This document shows, piece after piece, positions 16,697 to 25,296 of a stretch of DNA of 64,000 nt. The translations under genes were made by a program, and so were the position numbers. Position 1 is the stretch's first letter. Each line of letters begins with the position of its first letter. This DNA comes from a bacterium (GTDB lineage: Bacteria > Sysuimicrobiota > Sysuimicrobiia > Sysuimicrobiales > Segetimicrobiaceae): contig DATGFS010000022.1 in NCBI GenBank assembly GCA_035308905.1, forward strand, positions 124,001-188,000. The letters run 5' to 3'. The notes under the pieces were generated by a model. That model was not told the origin of the DNA, did not search any database, and worked only from the letters and a program-made list of their open reading frames with translations.

Positions 16697-17610
16697 TGGG
16701 CGCCCAGCCGCTGCGCGCCGGCGTGCTGCCGATCCTCTACCCGGTGCGGCGCCACGGCGTCCGCGCGCTCTCGTCGCTCCGGCGCATCGCGCGAGGCCTC
16801 GCGGCGGAGCCGGTCGGCGCGGCCGCGGCGGTGCTGGTGCTGGTCTACATCCTCAGCGCGCTCCTGGCGCCGGCGATCGCCCCGTACAGCCCCGCGTCCA
16901 CCGATCTCGCCGCGCGCCTCGCGCCCCCGTCCGCGGCCCACTGGTTCGGCACGGACGCGCTCGGCCGCGACGTCTTCTCCCGCACGATCTACGGCGCGCG
17001 GGTCAGCCTGCTTGTCGGCGCGCTCACGGTCGGGCTCTCCGCGGTGATCGGCACGGCGCTCGGCATGGCCGGCGCCTACTTTCGCGGCGCTCTCGACATG
17101 GTGGGCGCCCGGGTCGTCGAGCTGCTGCAGGCGTTCCCGTATCTCATCTTCGCGATCGCGATGATGGCGTTTCTCGGCCCGGGCTTCTGGAACCTGATCT
17201 GGGCGCTCGCGCTCAAGGGCTGGATCGAGTTCTACCGGCTCGCCCGCGGCGAGACGCTCGCGCAGTCGAACCGCGAGTACGTGGAAGCGGCGCGGGCGAT
17301 GGGCTACCCGACGTCGTGGATCCTCGTGAGCGAGATCCTGCCGAACATCGTGAACACGGTGACGGTCGTGGCGCTCCTCCGGCTCGGCTACTTCATGGTG
17401 CTGGAGGCGTCGCTGTCGTTTCTCGGCGTCGGCATTCCCCCGAGCATCCCGGCGTGGGGCTCCATGATCAGCGACGGCCGCGGCGTGCTCTTCATCGCCT
17501 GGTGGGTGAGCACGATCCCCGGCCTCGCGCTGCTGGTCCTCGTGCTGGCGGTCAATCTCCTCGGCGAGCGCATGCGCGAGATTCTGGATCCGCACACCGT
17601 TGTGCCTTAA
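16696..17610 (+). CDS. Dipeptide/oligopeptide ABC permease, DppC type
   Basis: The 304-residue second permease subunit shows LAPAIAPYSP, the HWFGTDALGRDVFSRTIYGARVSL motif and the EAA loop REYVEAARAMGYPTSWILVSEILPNIV. The ATG at 16696 shares one base with the stop of the DppB gene. No ATP-binding subunit (DppD/F) follows, so ATPases must be supplied from elsewhere. It is the last gene of the GntR-led operon. Confidence 0.95.
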   Translation: MGAQPLRAGVLPILYPVRRHGVRALSSLRRIARGLAAEPVGAAAAVLVLVYILSALLAPAIAPYSPASTDLAARLAPPSAAHWFGTDALGRDVFSRTIYGARVSLLVGALTVGLSAVIGTALGMAGAYFRGALDMVGARVVELLQAFPYLIFAIAMMAFLGPGFWNLIWALALKGWIEFYRLARGETLAQSNREYVEAARAMGYPTSWILVSEILPNIVNTVTVVALLRLGYFMVLEASLSFLGVGIPPSIPAWGSMISDGRGVLFIAWWVSTIPGLALLVLVLAVNLLGERMREILDPHTVVP

Positions 17611-17684
17611 GCCACAGGAGGATCCCCAGCACCAGGCCCCACCCAAATGTGAGCGGAATGTCGCCGACGAGTTCGGCGCGTTAG

Positions 17685-17710
17685 CCGGAGCTCCTGAAAG
17701 CATGCTCCGG
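17685..17710. terminator. Hairpin downstream of the transporter operon
   Basis: CCGGAGC at 17685-17691 pairs perfectly with GCTCCGG at 17704-17710, loop of 12. There is no T-run, so this is only a possible terminator at the edge of island 1. Confidence 0.3.
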
Positions 17711-17738
17711 AGCTCGCTTAGGCAGACTCACCGACCCC

Positions 17739-17841
17739 GTGCCCCGCGGGTGCCCAACGGAGCGGCGCGGCGGAGGCCGGTCGTCAAAAAACCCTCAAAA
17801 ACATCGGCCAGCGATCGGATGTGAATCGTTGACCTGCGCAT
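17739..17841. repeat. Left copy of island-flanking direct repeat with tRNA 3'-end relic (attL-like)
   Basis: Copy of about 103 bp. It begins with GTGCCCC...GGGTGCCC then AACGGAG, has an A-rich middle, and ends with a 35-base stretch (17807-17841) that matches 31 of 35 positions of 35824-35858. That stretch is, on the minus strand, the T-arm and acceptor 3' part of a tRNA-Thr-like gene (GGTTCAAATCC-type loop, here mutated). The rest of the 17611-18025 gap holds no gene I can support. Confidence 0.7.
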
Positions 17842-18025
17842 CGGCTCTGCGCTGCCTCGACTCCGCGGACGTAGGGCGGCTCTCCGGATCGAACCCGAGC
17901 GTCGAGATCGAGCAAGTCGGGCCCAAGATGGACGGTTTGCGGTGCACTCAGTGGACTGGCGCTCGGCGGGTTCTATCTCGCCGATAAGTTGCGGAGGATG
18001 GTCCGGCCCGACACCCGCCTTTCGT

Positions 18026-18415
18026 TTAGCTTCGCTTCCGCAATGCGCGCTTCGAAGCCCGAATCGGTGTCCACAACGCAAGAGCAGCACCCGTCGGGTC
18101 GTTGATCACGCTGTAGCGTCCCTTCCGCGGCACATCCGATGGCAGAACTATGATCGACGCGCCCATAGCTTTAGCTTGCTCGGTTGATTTGTCCACGTTG
18201 GCCACTTGGACGAAAGGGAGCCAGTGTGACGGCACCGTCCGATTTACCACTGGCATCATACCGCCTGCCGTCCCTGCCCCGACGTCGATCTCAGTATACT
18301 TATGTTTACCATTGGACGCGTCACGTAGTCGCCATCCAAATAGCCGGCTGTAAAAACTTTTTGCTCTATTATGGTCCTGGGTTTGCAACTGAACATACGT
18401 AAATGGATTCGCCAT
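18026..18415 (-). CDS. VOC (glyoxalase-fold) protein
   Basis: The 129-residue protein of the vicinal-oxygen-chelate fold begins FTYVQLQTQDHNRAKSFYSRLFGWRL and ends with INDPTGAALALWTP, the usual betaalphabetabetabeta start and end. Single-module VOC proteins include lyases, dioxygenases and antibiotic-binding proteins; the substrate is unknown. GGAGGGCGAGG lies just before the ATG at 18415. It is the first gene inside island 1, in an AT-richer stretch. Confidence 0.85.
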   Translation of the reverse strand: MANPFTYVQLQTQDHNRAKSFYSRLFGWRLRDASNGKHKYTEIDVGAGTAGGMMPVVNRTVPSHWLPFVQVANVDKSTEQAKAMGASIIVLPSDVPRKGRYSVINDPTGAALALWTPIRASKRALRKRS

Positions 18416-18506
18416 ATTCCTCGCCCTCCGATCAATTTGCCTTCGTCACTTTCTGTCCAGGTTTTCCGGGCAACCGAACCCAACCCCGGAACTATAGACT
18501 GATCGT

Positions 18507-19802
18507 TCATCGTGTGCCCTTTCCGAACAACTCCCTGTCTGTTTCTGTGATCGTATCCGACGATTCCCCGGTGAGGACGTTGAAGCGACCGAACACCTGG
18601 CGAAACGCGGCTTCCCAGTCGGTGCCATATCGCAACAATCGAGGTTCGACGACATGAGGGACATATTTTAGCGTCCTCAAGTATGCCACGATGGCGTAGA
18701 CATCGTCGTCCGCCATGCTAGCGTAGAACTGCCATAGCATGACGTGCTCCAGGGGGCTCGGCCTGCCGTATCTGTCTGGTTCGGTTGAGATCCCTCCACG
18801 AATCGCCCGTACTACCTGCTCGTCTGGGACGCCCCTCAGATCTCCGCCTATTCCGAAACGCGTCAGATTCGAAGAGTACAAGACTGCATATCCCGGATAG
18901 GGGAACACCGCGAACCCCTTTTCATCGGCACGCAACGGCAGGTCAGGTCCGAGCCGAAATACACCAAGGAAGGGATCTGATGGGTCCCCGCCTACAAATT
19001 CCTGCAAAATGGGGCCACTAGCAGTAAACTTCTGGAATGAATGACACTCACGGCAGCCAACCAAGGCGTTCATCAGATAAAGTCCACGTTCGGCGGAGCG
19101 GCCTTTAGGTGCAAACTCTGGTGCCTTGACCGTCGCAACTTGAGTGGACGATCGCTCAGGAGAAAGGCGACGGTACCGCAGTCGGCCTTGGAGGAAATCG
19201 TTACGGATGGGAGCTAGGCTTCGCACGTAGGCGACCAGCGCGCGCACATCATCATCGGCCATGTTTCGGTAGAAGCTGTGCGGCGGAAATAAGAACAGAA
19301 ATTGAGGGTTTGCACCCTGTTTCCTTTTACCAGCCCGGATTACATTTACCAAATCGTCTTCGGTCCAGCAGCTACTCGAGGCTCTTGCCCCACAAGGTTC
19401 CAAGCCGGTCGCAGGATCAGGTGTTATGTTCGACGAGTACACGACTCCGTTCGATTTTCCGGAAAAACGCAAATAGAATGGGACACCGCCCGAGAGGTAT
19501 CGATTAGGATCCAGATAACGATACCAATCGGGATCTGTACGGAACTTGCGATCTCTCTCAACAGCTGTCGCGTCTTCAGCGGCCGGCCGCGTGTTCTCAA
19601 CAGCGGGCGGTGTGTGGCATCCCGCGCAGGCCCCTATCGTAGCAAGGTATCGCCCTCGCTCTACTAAGGTGAGTTGCCCTTGAACGGAGCGCTGAACCTG
19701 CCGGGTTCGGCGATCAGCCGTCACCAGCGAATATCCGATCAGCAGGATGCAGCCTACCACAACACTTATTGCCATAGACAGGACGCGGCGGTTCACGTTC
19801 AC
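18507..19802 (-). CDS. Exported dihaem c-type cytochrome
   Basis: Membrane-anchored or periplasmic electron-transfer protein, about 431 residues. One N-terminal hydrophobic helix (LSMAISVVVGCILLIGYSLV) is followed by two CXXCH haem sites: CAGCH, about 60 residues in, and CRECH in the second half. Two cytochrome repeats end with the similar phrase MADDDVRALVAYVRSL / MADDDVYAIVAYLRTL. GTG at 19802, with GGAG upstream, is preferred. The longer frame to 19910 would overlap the neighbouring TfoX-like gene. The redox partner is unknown; no oxidase or dehydrogenase is adjacent. Confidence 0.82.
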   Translation of the reverse strand: MNVNRRVLSMAISVVVGCILLIGYSLVTADRRTRQVQRSVQGQLTLVERGRYLATIGACAGCHTPPAVENTRPAAEDATAVERDRKFRTDPDWYRYLDPNRYLSGGVPFYLRFSGKSNGVVYSSNITPDPATGLEPCGARASSSCWTEDDLVNVIRAGKRKQGANPQFLFLFPPHSFYRNMADDDVRALVAYVRSLAPIRNDFLQGRLRYRRLSPERSSTQVATVKAPEFAPKGRSAERGLYLMNALVGCRECHSFQKFTASGPILQEFVGGDPSDPFLGVFRLGPDLPLRADEKGFAVFPYPGYAVLYSSNLTRFGIGGDLRGVPDEQVVRAIRGGISTEPDRYGRPSPLEHVMLWQFYASMADDDVYAIVAYLRTLKYVPHVVEPRLLRYGTDWEAAFRQVFGRFNVLTGESSDTITETDRELFGKGTR

Positions 19803-19854
19803 TGCAGCACATTCTCCGATTTGCGACCTGGGTCTACTGTCTAAGCCGCGGGTG

Positions 19855-20232
19855 TCACTTCTTCTTCGCCGGAACCCGGGGGGCCTTAGCGGCGAGGTGA
19901 TGGGCAGCATTCGCCCACCTGCTCAGCAGGTCCGCCTTCCGCTCGAAGATCTTTGGAACTAAGACCCAATGGGCCATCGTTCGATTACCTGCAGTCCAGG
20001 GCTCAGAGCCACCCTTCGACATAAGTTCATTGAATAGCTCGACATCTGGAAGTCTGAGGCCGATACGACCCGTCTTCCAGACCAACGCATAGATATTGTT
20101 GTTAGCAAACAAAGCGTGACAGCCAAACATTTTCCGGTCTGTGACGCCAGGCAGGCCCCGCGATGCTTCGCACAGGACCGACTTCAGCCGTTCAATTGTT
20201 TGGTCGGAGGCGAGCTTTGTTTTTGTCCTCAT
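19855..20232 (-). CDS. TfoX/Sxy N-terminal-domain protein
   Basis: The 125-residue protein matches the TfoX N-terminal domain alone: RKMFGCHALFANNNIYALVWKTGRIGLRL followed by W-rich MAHWVLVP. The basic tail reads AAKAPRVPAKKK. In gammaproteobacteria TfoX induces competence, but stand-alone single-domain versions are widespread and uncharacterised. It lies upstream of the cytochrome gene on the same strand, with a 52-bp gap to the preferred cytochrome start. Confidence 0.8.
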   Translation of the reverse strand: MRTKTKLASDQTIERLKSVLCEASRGLPGVTDRKMFGCHALFANNNIYALVWKTGRIGLRLPDVELFNELMSKGGSEPWTAGNRTMAHWVLVPKIFERKADLLSRWANAAHHLAAKAPRVPAKKK

Positions 20233-20378
20233 TCAACTTTCTCCACTGTTGCGGCATCATTGGAAAAGTATTCATGTCCGCAGCGGGGCGGCTGGGTACG
20301 GCTCTAAATTCTCGCAGCTGGACATCAAGATCCCGTAAGTCCAGACGAGGGATCGTGATCGCTGGCCCTGCAGGCTCA

Positions 20379-20735
20379 CTACCACATATTGAGTGTCCCT
20401 TTCTGTTCCATGTCTCTTAGGAACTTAACGGCCCCTTTTTCTTGTGCTGCACGATCGACAAAGCTTTGTAACGGAGTGATCTGGACCTTCATGAAGCTCC
20501 AGAAAGGCAAACTCTGCAGGGTCCTGCTTAGTTCATTGTTGTCTGCAACATCCAGAATCATTGCAGACGCCTTCGATCCTGCCACCACCCCGGCGGCTCT
20601 AATTTTCCCAGCCTTCTCCAACTGGACAACCATATCCAGGCTAGGAATGATCGCATGCTCCACCATGTGAACAACCTTCTCGGGAGGATGCGCCGGGCCA
20701 GGTTCGATATACTCAAAATTCACCAAGAACAGCAT
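20379..20735 (-). CDS. Muconolactone isomerase-like / YCII-type small protein
   Basis: The 118-residue protein starts with MLFLVNFEYIEPG and contains HMVEHAIIPSLDMVVQLEKAGKI and LPFWSFMKVQITPLQSF, resembling the muconolactone delta-isomerase-like ferredoxin-like fold. The ATG at 20735 is preceded by an excellent GGAGGTGG. The open frame further upstream overlaps the neighbouring gene and is not used. Function in this setting is unknown. Confidence 0.65.
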   Translation of the reverse strand: MLFLVNFEYIEPGPAHPPEKVVHMVEHAIIPSLDMVVQLEKAGKIRAAGVVAGSKASAMILDVADNNELSRTLQSLPFWSFMKVQITPLQSFVDRAAQEKGAVKFLRDMEQKGTLNMW

Positions 20736-20793
20736 CTTCACCACCACCTCCTCATGTAGTTCTCGCTCGTTGCTGCTTCCGGCATCTCGAGCT

Positions 20794-21720
20794 TTATTCT
20801 GCAGTCTGAATGAGACGCCCGACGGTTCTGAAAGCCTCATCTCCCGGAAGTTGCATTCCCACGTCTATCGGGTGTGCAAGAGCGATGATGCGTGCGACAG
20901 GGTTTTTGCTGGCCTCTTTCAAATTTCGCGATTTCCGAACCTCATCGACCGATTCCAGTGGAATGCACTGAGCGATGCTCACTGGCGTACCGACCGGCGG
21001 GAACCCTACGACCCGCCCGTAAGAGAGTGTTCCGTGGATTGCTCGGAACGCCCCAAACGAGGTTTCGATAATCGCGTAAGGATTGAAGTACAAACGCGCC
21101 GGAAAACGGGAATCGCCCAGAGATTGCGCAATTCCATAGGATGGCAGGAAAATGTCAGGGTACTTTTCCTTTAGGGTCTCCCCGAGTATGATCCGGATCG
21201 GCCCAATGCTGGGATCTTGCATTCTTGCGTCAAGATTGAGAATCTGCATCCACACTGTTTCTCGACCCGTCTGGAAGAACTCTTCGGGTCGATTTAAGAA
21301 ATCCGTTTCCGCGATCCTGCTCGGAAGCGTGGACCCCGCCGGTATCGGAATTTTGACGGAGTGATTCGCGGACCGTCCTTTGTAAACGAATGGCGCCGAG
21401 CGCGAAACTGTCTGTACGGCAGTCGGCATATCCAAAGTAACCATCTTCCCCGCCATCGACCCTGTGAGAAACTCGATCATGATGATGAAGTGACTCAGAA
21501 ACCCGTCAATTCCTTCGGGAGGGAATGGGTCAAAGTGATCTCCCATCTTGTTAACCATCTCATTGAAACCAGCCTCCAGCTCCGCTTGTGCCGGGTCGGC
21601 CGCTAAAGATTGAGAGGCCGCGATTGCTGCAGCTGAGATTCCCAGTTTCTGTAAGAACTCTCGTCGAAACGAGGTAGATCTCGATAAATTCGCTTCCCCA
21701 GAATGCTTGTCTTCAGGCAT
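20794..21720 (-). CDS. Tat-exported protein of unknown function
   Basis: The 308-residue protein has a twin-arginine signal near residue 18-45 (SFRREFLQKLGISAAAIAASQSLA). No known enzyme motif was recognised. The mature part is rich in aromatic and proline residues (DHFDPFPPEGIDGFL, FLPSYGIAQSLGDSRFPARLYFNPYAI). The ATG at 21720 follows AAAGGAGC. It is probably first in a short minus-strand operon with the isomerase-like gene. Tat export suggests that it folds or binds a cofactor before secretion. Confidence 0.7.
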   Translation of the reverse strand: MPEDKHSGEANLSRSTSFRREFLQKLGISAAAIAASQSLAADPAQAELEAGFNEMVNKMGDHFDPFPPEGIDGFLSHFIIMIEFLTGSMAGKMVTLDMPTAVQTVSRSAPFVYKGRSANHSVKIPIPAGSTLPSRIAETDFLNRPEEFFQTGRETVWMQILNLDARMQDPSIGPIRIILGETLKEKYPDIFLPSYGIAQSLGDSRFPARLYFNPYAIIETSFGAFRAIHGTLSYGRVVGFPPVGTPVSIAQCIPLESVDEVRKSRNLKEASKNPVARIIALAHPIDVGMQLPGDEAFRTVGRLIQTAE

Positions 21721-21926
21721 CGTTTCGCTCCTTTCTGACCTCAGTTGTCCCAAGCAAACGCTACATAGCGACTATAGGGGGCAGCAGCCACGATGGTTTC
21801 TCTCAAGTTGCTGATGTATTGCTCAGATCGTATTTGGACAAAACGGTCGGAAATTGAGTGAGAGGTCCCGCGCTTCCCGGAGTCGACCGAGGGGAGGTCG
21901 AACTTATGGGACGGGGGTGCGGCTGC

Positions 21927-22200
21927 ATGAGGGACGCAACGCAGCGACGGTGGACGGCCGAGGGGAAGCTGCAGATCTTGGACGAGACGCGGAAGACCGG
22001 CCAAACAGTAAGCGAGGTGTGTCGCTGCCACTAGATAGCCCTGGGATAGTTCTACAGTTGGGAGGGGCAAGTGCCGTCAAGCGGCGCTGACAGCGTTGCG
22101 CAACTGCAAGCGCGGACGCAAGCCGGCCAAGACCGAGGCCGATCTGCAAGCGAATGGACATCATGCCGCGGCGACAACAAGGCGGTCCTTATCGGCGCCG
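21927..22200 (+). pseudogene. Decayed IS3-family transposase orfA
   Basis: The reading MRDATQRRWTAEGKLQILDE followed by TRKTGQTVSEVCRCH is the helix-turn-helix start of IS3/IS911 orfA. A TAG stop follows, another stop shortly after, and the typical continuation ALRNCKRGRKPAKTEADLQA is only found in another frame (from 22096). At least two stops and one frameshift therefore inactivate it. No orfB or terminal repeats were recognised. The remaining 21721-22404 gap shows no other gene. Confidence 0.75.
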
Positions 22201-22404
22201 GGCACGAACCCACGTTCGTACCGCTTTGCCAAAAATGTCGACCATAGCAATCCAGGTGGAGCAGGAATTTCCCGCAGCGCAAGATCAAAGAAGTTTCGCC
22301 GATCAATTTTACCGATACTACTTTTGACCGCCACTTAACTTACAACTCTCACACATCTCACACAAAACGCCGACTCATCTCCGAGGCGCGACGGAGCGGT
22401 TGTC

Positions 22405-23364
22405 ATGAGTTGGTTGGCTCGGCGATTCCTCACGATTCCGGTTGCAGAAGTCACCTTCGCCCGGCGCGGTTTCCACGCCGGCGACGCTCAGACGTGCTCG
22501 TGGCTCGAGCACATCGGCCGCACCTTTCTCACCGGGTATCACGCCGCGCTCGAACACGATCCCGAGGCACTGGGCCGCGGCCTGGACGCGGTGGATCGCG
22601 ATGTCCGCGGTTTTGCGTTCGAGGGCGCCGCGATGGCATTGACGCTCCTCGATGCTCTGTCGCCGTGGTCACGCAACAGGCGGATGACGGCGCTGCTGCG
22701 CGGCCGCGGGGCGGCGCACGTCTACATGGTTCACGTCGGCGCGGGTTGGGCGCTCGCCCGTCTGCGGCGGGGCGCCCGTCCGCCGGCGCATCTCGACCCC
22801 CTGCTCGGATGGCTGGCCGTCGACGGGTACGGCTTTCACGAGGGGTATTTCGCCTGGCGGCACTATGTCCGCGCGTGCCGGCCGCCGGTCCGGGTCAACG
22901 GGTACGAACGGCGGGTCTTCGATCAGGGCCTGGGGCGCAGCTTGTGGTTCGTCGACGGGGCGGATCCGGCGAGGATCGCCGCCGCGGTGGCGAGGTTTTC
23001 GCCCGACCGCCATAGCGATCTTTGGAGCGGCGTGGGCCTTGCCGGCGCGTACGCCGGCGGCGCAACCGAGACCGCGTTATCCGCGCTCGCGCGGGCGGCC
23101 GGCGCGTACCGTGCGTGCCTGGCGCAGGGCGCCGCGTTCGCTGCGACCGCCCGACAGCGCGCCGGCAATTCGTCGCCGTCCACCGAGGCCGCGTGCCGGG
23201 CCTTCTGCGCGATGTCCGCCGCCGAGGCGGCGCAGCTCGTTGAGGCGGCGTTGCAGGATCTCCATGCCGAAGGTCCGGTGCCCGCCTACGAGGTGTGGCG
23301 ATCCCGGATCCGGCGTTGTTTTGCCGTGGAGGCCGCCGCGCCGCCGGCCGGGCGTAGCGCATGA
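22405..23364 (+). CDS. Enediyne biosynthesis protein UNBL (DUF1702, E3 type)
   Basis: DUF1702 protein of 319 residues, the UNBL/E3 member of the conserved enediyne warhead cassette. Recognisable segments are RTFLTGYHAALEHDP, the glycine-rich GFAFEGAAMALTLLD, HVGAGWALARL and DGYGFHEGYF. Its biochemical role is not established; it is invariably found with UNBV, UNBU and the enediyne synthase. It is the first gene of a nine-gene operon. Its stop overlaps the UNBV start (ATGA, 23361-23364). Confidence 0.88.
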   Translation: MSWLARRFLTIPVAEVTFARRGFHAGDAQTCSWLEHIGRTFLTGYHAALEHDPEALGRGLDAVDRDVRGFAFEGAAMALTLLDALSPWSRNRRMTALLRGRGAAHVYMVHVGAGWALARLRRGARPPAHLDPLLGWLAVDGYGFHEGYFAWRHYVRACRPPVRVNGYERRVFDQGLGRSLWFVDGADPARIAAAVARFSPDRHSDLWSGVGLAGAYAGGATETALSALARAAGAYRACLAQGAAFAATARQRAGNSSPSTEAACRAFCAMSAAEAAQLVEAALQDLHAEGPVPAYEVWRSRIRRCFAVEAAAPPAGRSA

Positions 23365-25292
23365 TTCGCCAGCGGGCCACCGCGTTGGTAGCCATTGGCG
23401 TCGTGCTGGCACTCTACATGATTGCCCAGCCATCGACCGTTGCGCCGGTCGACCTGGACCGCCTGGCTGCGGAGTTCGCCTTTACGTCGTCCCCGCTGCC
23501 GGGTGTGCCCGGCGAGATTGAGCGATCGGTACGTCCGGTCCACCCCAGCCTTCGGCACATCTCCGCCTGGATCTCCTCGGTCGGTGCCGCGGTCGCGCTC
23601 GCGGACATCGCCGGAACGGGACTGCCCGCGGATCTCTGTTATGTGGAGACGCGAACGAACCAGGTAATCGTCGCGCCAGTTCCCGGCACCGGCCCGCGGT
23701 ATGCGCCGTTTGTGCTCGACCCGGCACCGCTGACGTACAACGCCACCATGGCGCCAATGGGATGTCTGGCGGGCGATCTCGCTGAGCGTGGTGTCACCGA
23801 TCTGATCGTGTACTACTGGGGACGGACGCCGATCGCATTTCTACGCACGGAGCCATGCGGCGGGTTGCGGGCGCAGTGTTTCGTCCCACAGGAGCTCGTG
23901 AACGGCGGGCTCCGATGGTACACCAATGCGGCCCTTCTCGCCGACGTGGACGGAGACGGCCATCCGGACCTCGTCATCGGCAACTACTTTCCGGCCGGGG
24001 CACGCATCCTCGATCCGAACGCCGGCGGCCGGGAAACGATGCAGGCGTCGATGTCCCGGGCCCGCAACGGCGGTGGGCTGGTCCTGCTCCTGTGGGAAGG
24101 CGAGGTCCGCGGACCTCGGCCGGAGGTGAGATTCCGCGCCGTGCGTGGCGCGCTGCCCGACGCCGCGGAACATGGATGGACGCTCGGGCTCGGCGCGCAG
24201 GATCTTCGCGGCAGCCTCCTCCCCGATCTTTACGTCGCCAACGACTTCGGGCCCGACATCTTGCTGGACAACCGCTCCACCCCTGGGCATCCCCGGTTCG
24301 TGCCGCTGTACGGGCGGCGCGGCTTCGCGACCCCGTCCTCCTTCGTCCTTGGACGCGATTCGTTCAAAGGAATGGGGGTCGCGTTCGGCGACCTGACCGG
24401 CTCCGGGCACCGGGACATCGTGGTGAGCAACATCACGACTCCGTACGGCCTTGAGGAGAGCAACTTCGCATGGGTCAACACGGGGGACGTCGCCGCCATG
24501 GAGCGCGGAATTGCGCCGTTCGTCAACCGGGCCGAGGCCTTCGGACTGGCGCGCAGCGGCTGGGGATGGGACGTGAAGATCGCAGACTTCAATAACGCCG
24601 GGCGGCCGAACGTGCTCCAGGCTACGGGGTTCGTCAAGGGCGACGTGGACCGCTGGCCCGAGCTGCAGCAGCTGGCGATGGGGAACGATCTGTTGTTGCA
24701 CGATCCGCGGATGTGGCCGAATTTCGTGCCGGGCGACGACCTGAGCGGTCACGAGCACCTGCGGTTCTTCGTCCCGGCGGCGGGCCATTTCGTGGACATC
24801 GCCACGCGCATCGGCCTCGGCACCCCGCGCGTCAGCCGCGGAATTGCCGCCGCGGACATCTTCGGTGACTGCCGATTGGATTTCGCGGTCGCCAGCCAAT
24901 GGGACCGCTCCTACTTCTACCGCAACACGAGCGCGACCGTGGGGCGGTGCTTGGGGCTCCATCTTCTCGTGCCGGTGCGGAGGGGGGCGCCCGCAACGAC
25001 GCAGATATTCCGTGGCCCGCGGCCTGGGGTCGCCGGCCGCCCGGCGCTCGGCGCGACGATCGAGGTTATTCTCCCGAACGGTCGCCATTTCGTGGCGGAC
25101 GTCGACGGCGGGAACGGCCACTCGGGCAAGAGCAGTCCCGATGTACACGTCGGCCTTGGAGCAATCTCCGCGCTCACGACATTCACGACGGCGATTGCCT
25201 GGCGAGATCCTGATGGGATGATCCGACGGGAAACGCTACGGCTGACACCGGGATGGTATACGGTTGTCCTCGGTTGGCCCCAACGGAGGTAA
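23361..25292 (+). CDS. Enediyne biosynthesis protein UNBV (CRTAC1/FG-GAP family, E4 type)
   Basis: The 643-residue protein has an N-terminal hydrophobic anchor (TALVAIGVVLALYMIA) and FG-GAP/VCBS-like beta-propeller repeats (ALLADVDGDGHPDLVIGNY, LLPDLYVANDFGPDILLDN, GVAFGDLTGSGHRDIVVSN, KIADFNNAGRPNVLQATG). The C-terminal ASPIC/UnbV domain includes GATIEVILPNGRHF. It is probably exported or membrane-attached. UNBV proteins are universally conserved in enediyne loci but their reaction is unknown. The four-base gap to the UNBU gene contains its ribosome site overlap. Confidence 0.9.
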   Translation: MIRQRATALVAIGVVLALYMIAQPSTVAPVDLDRLAAEFAFTSSPLPGVPGEIERSVRPVHPSLRHISAWISSVGAAVALADIAGTGLPADLCYVETRTNQVIVAPVPGTGPRYAPFVLDPAPLTYNATMAPMGCLAGDLAERGVTDLIVYYWGRTPIAFLRTEPCGGLRAQCFVPQELVNGGLRWYTNAALLADVDGDGHPDLVIGNYFPAGARILDPNAGGRETMQASMSRARNGGGLVLLLWEGEVRGPRPEVRFRAVRGALPDAAEHGWTLGLGAQDLRGSLLPDLYVANDFGPDILLDNRSTPGHPRFVPLYGRRGFATPSSFVLGRDSFKGMGVAFGDLTGSGHRDIVVSNITTPYGLEESNFAWVNTGDVAAMERGIAPFVNRAEAFGLARSGWGWDVKIADFNNAGRPNVLQATGFVKGDVDRWPELQQLAMGNDLLLHDPRMWPNFVPGDDLSGHEHLRFFVPAAGHFVDIATRIGLGTPRVSRGIAAADIFGDCRLDFAVASQWDRSYFYRNTSATVGRCLGLHLLVPVRRGAPATTQIFRGPRPGVAGRPALGATIEVILPNGRHFVADVDGGNGHSGKSSPDVHVGLGAISALTTFTTAIAWRDPDGMIRRETLRLTPGWYTVVLGWPQRR

Positions 25293-25296
25293 TGCT

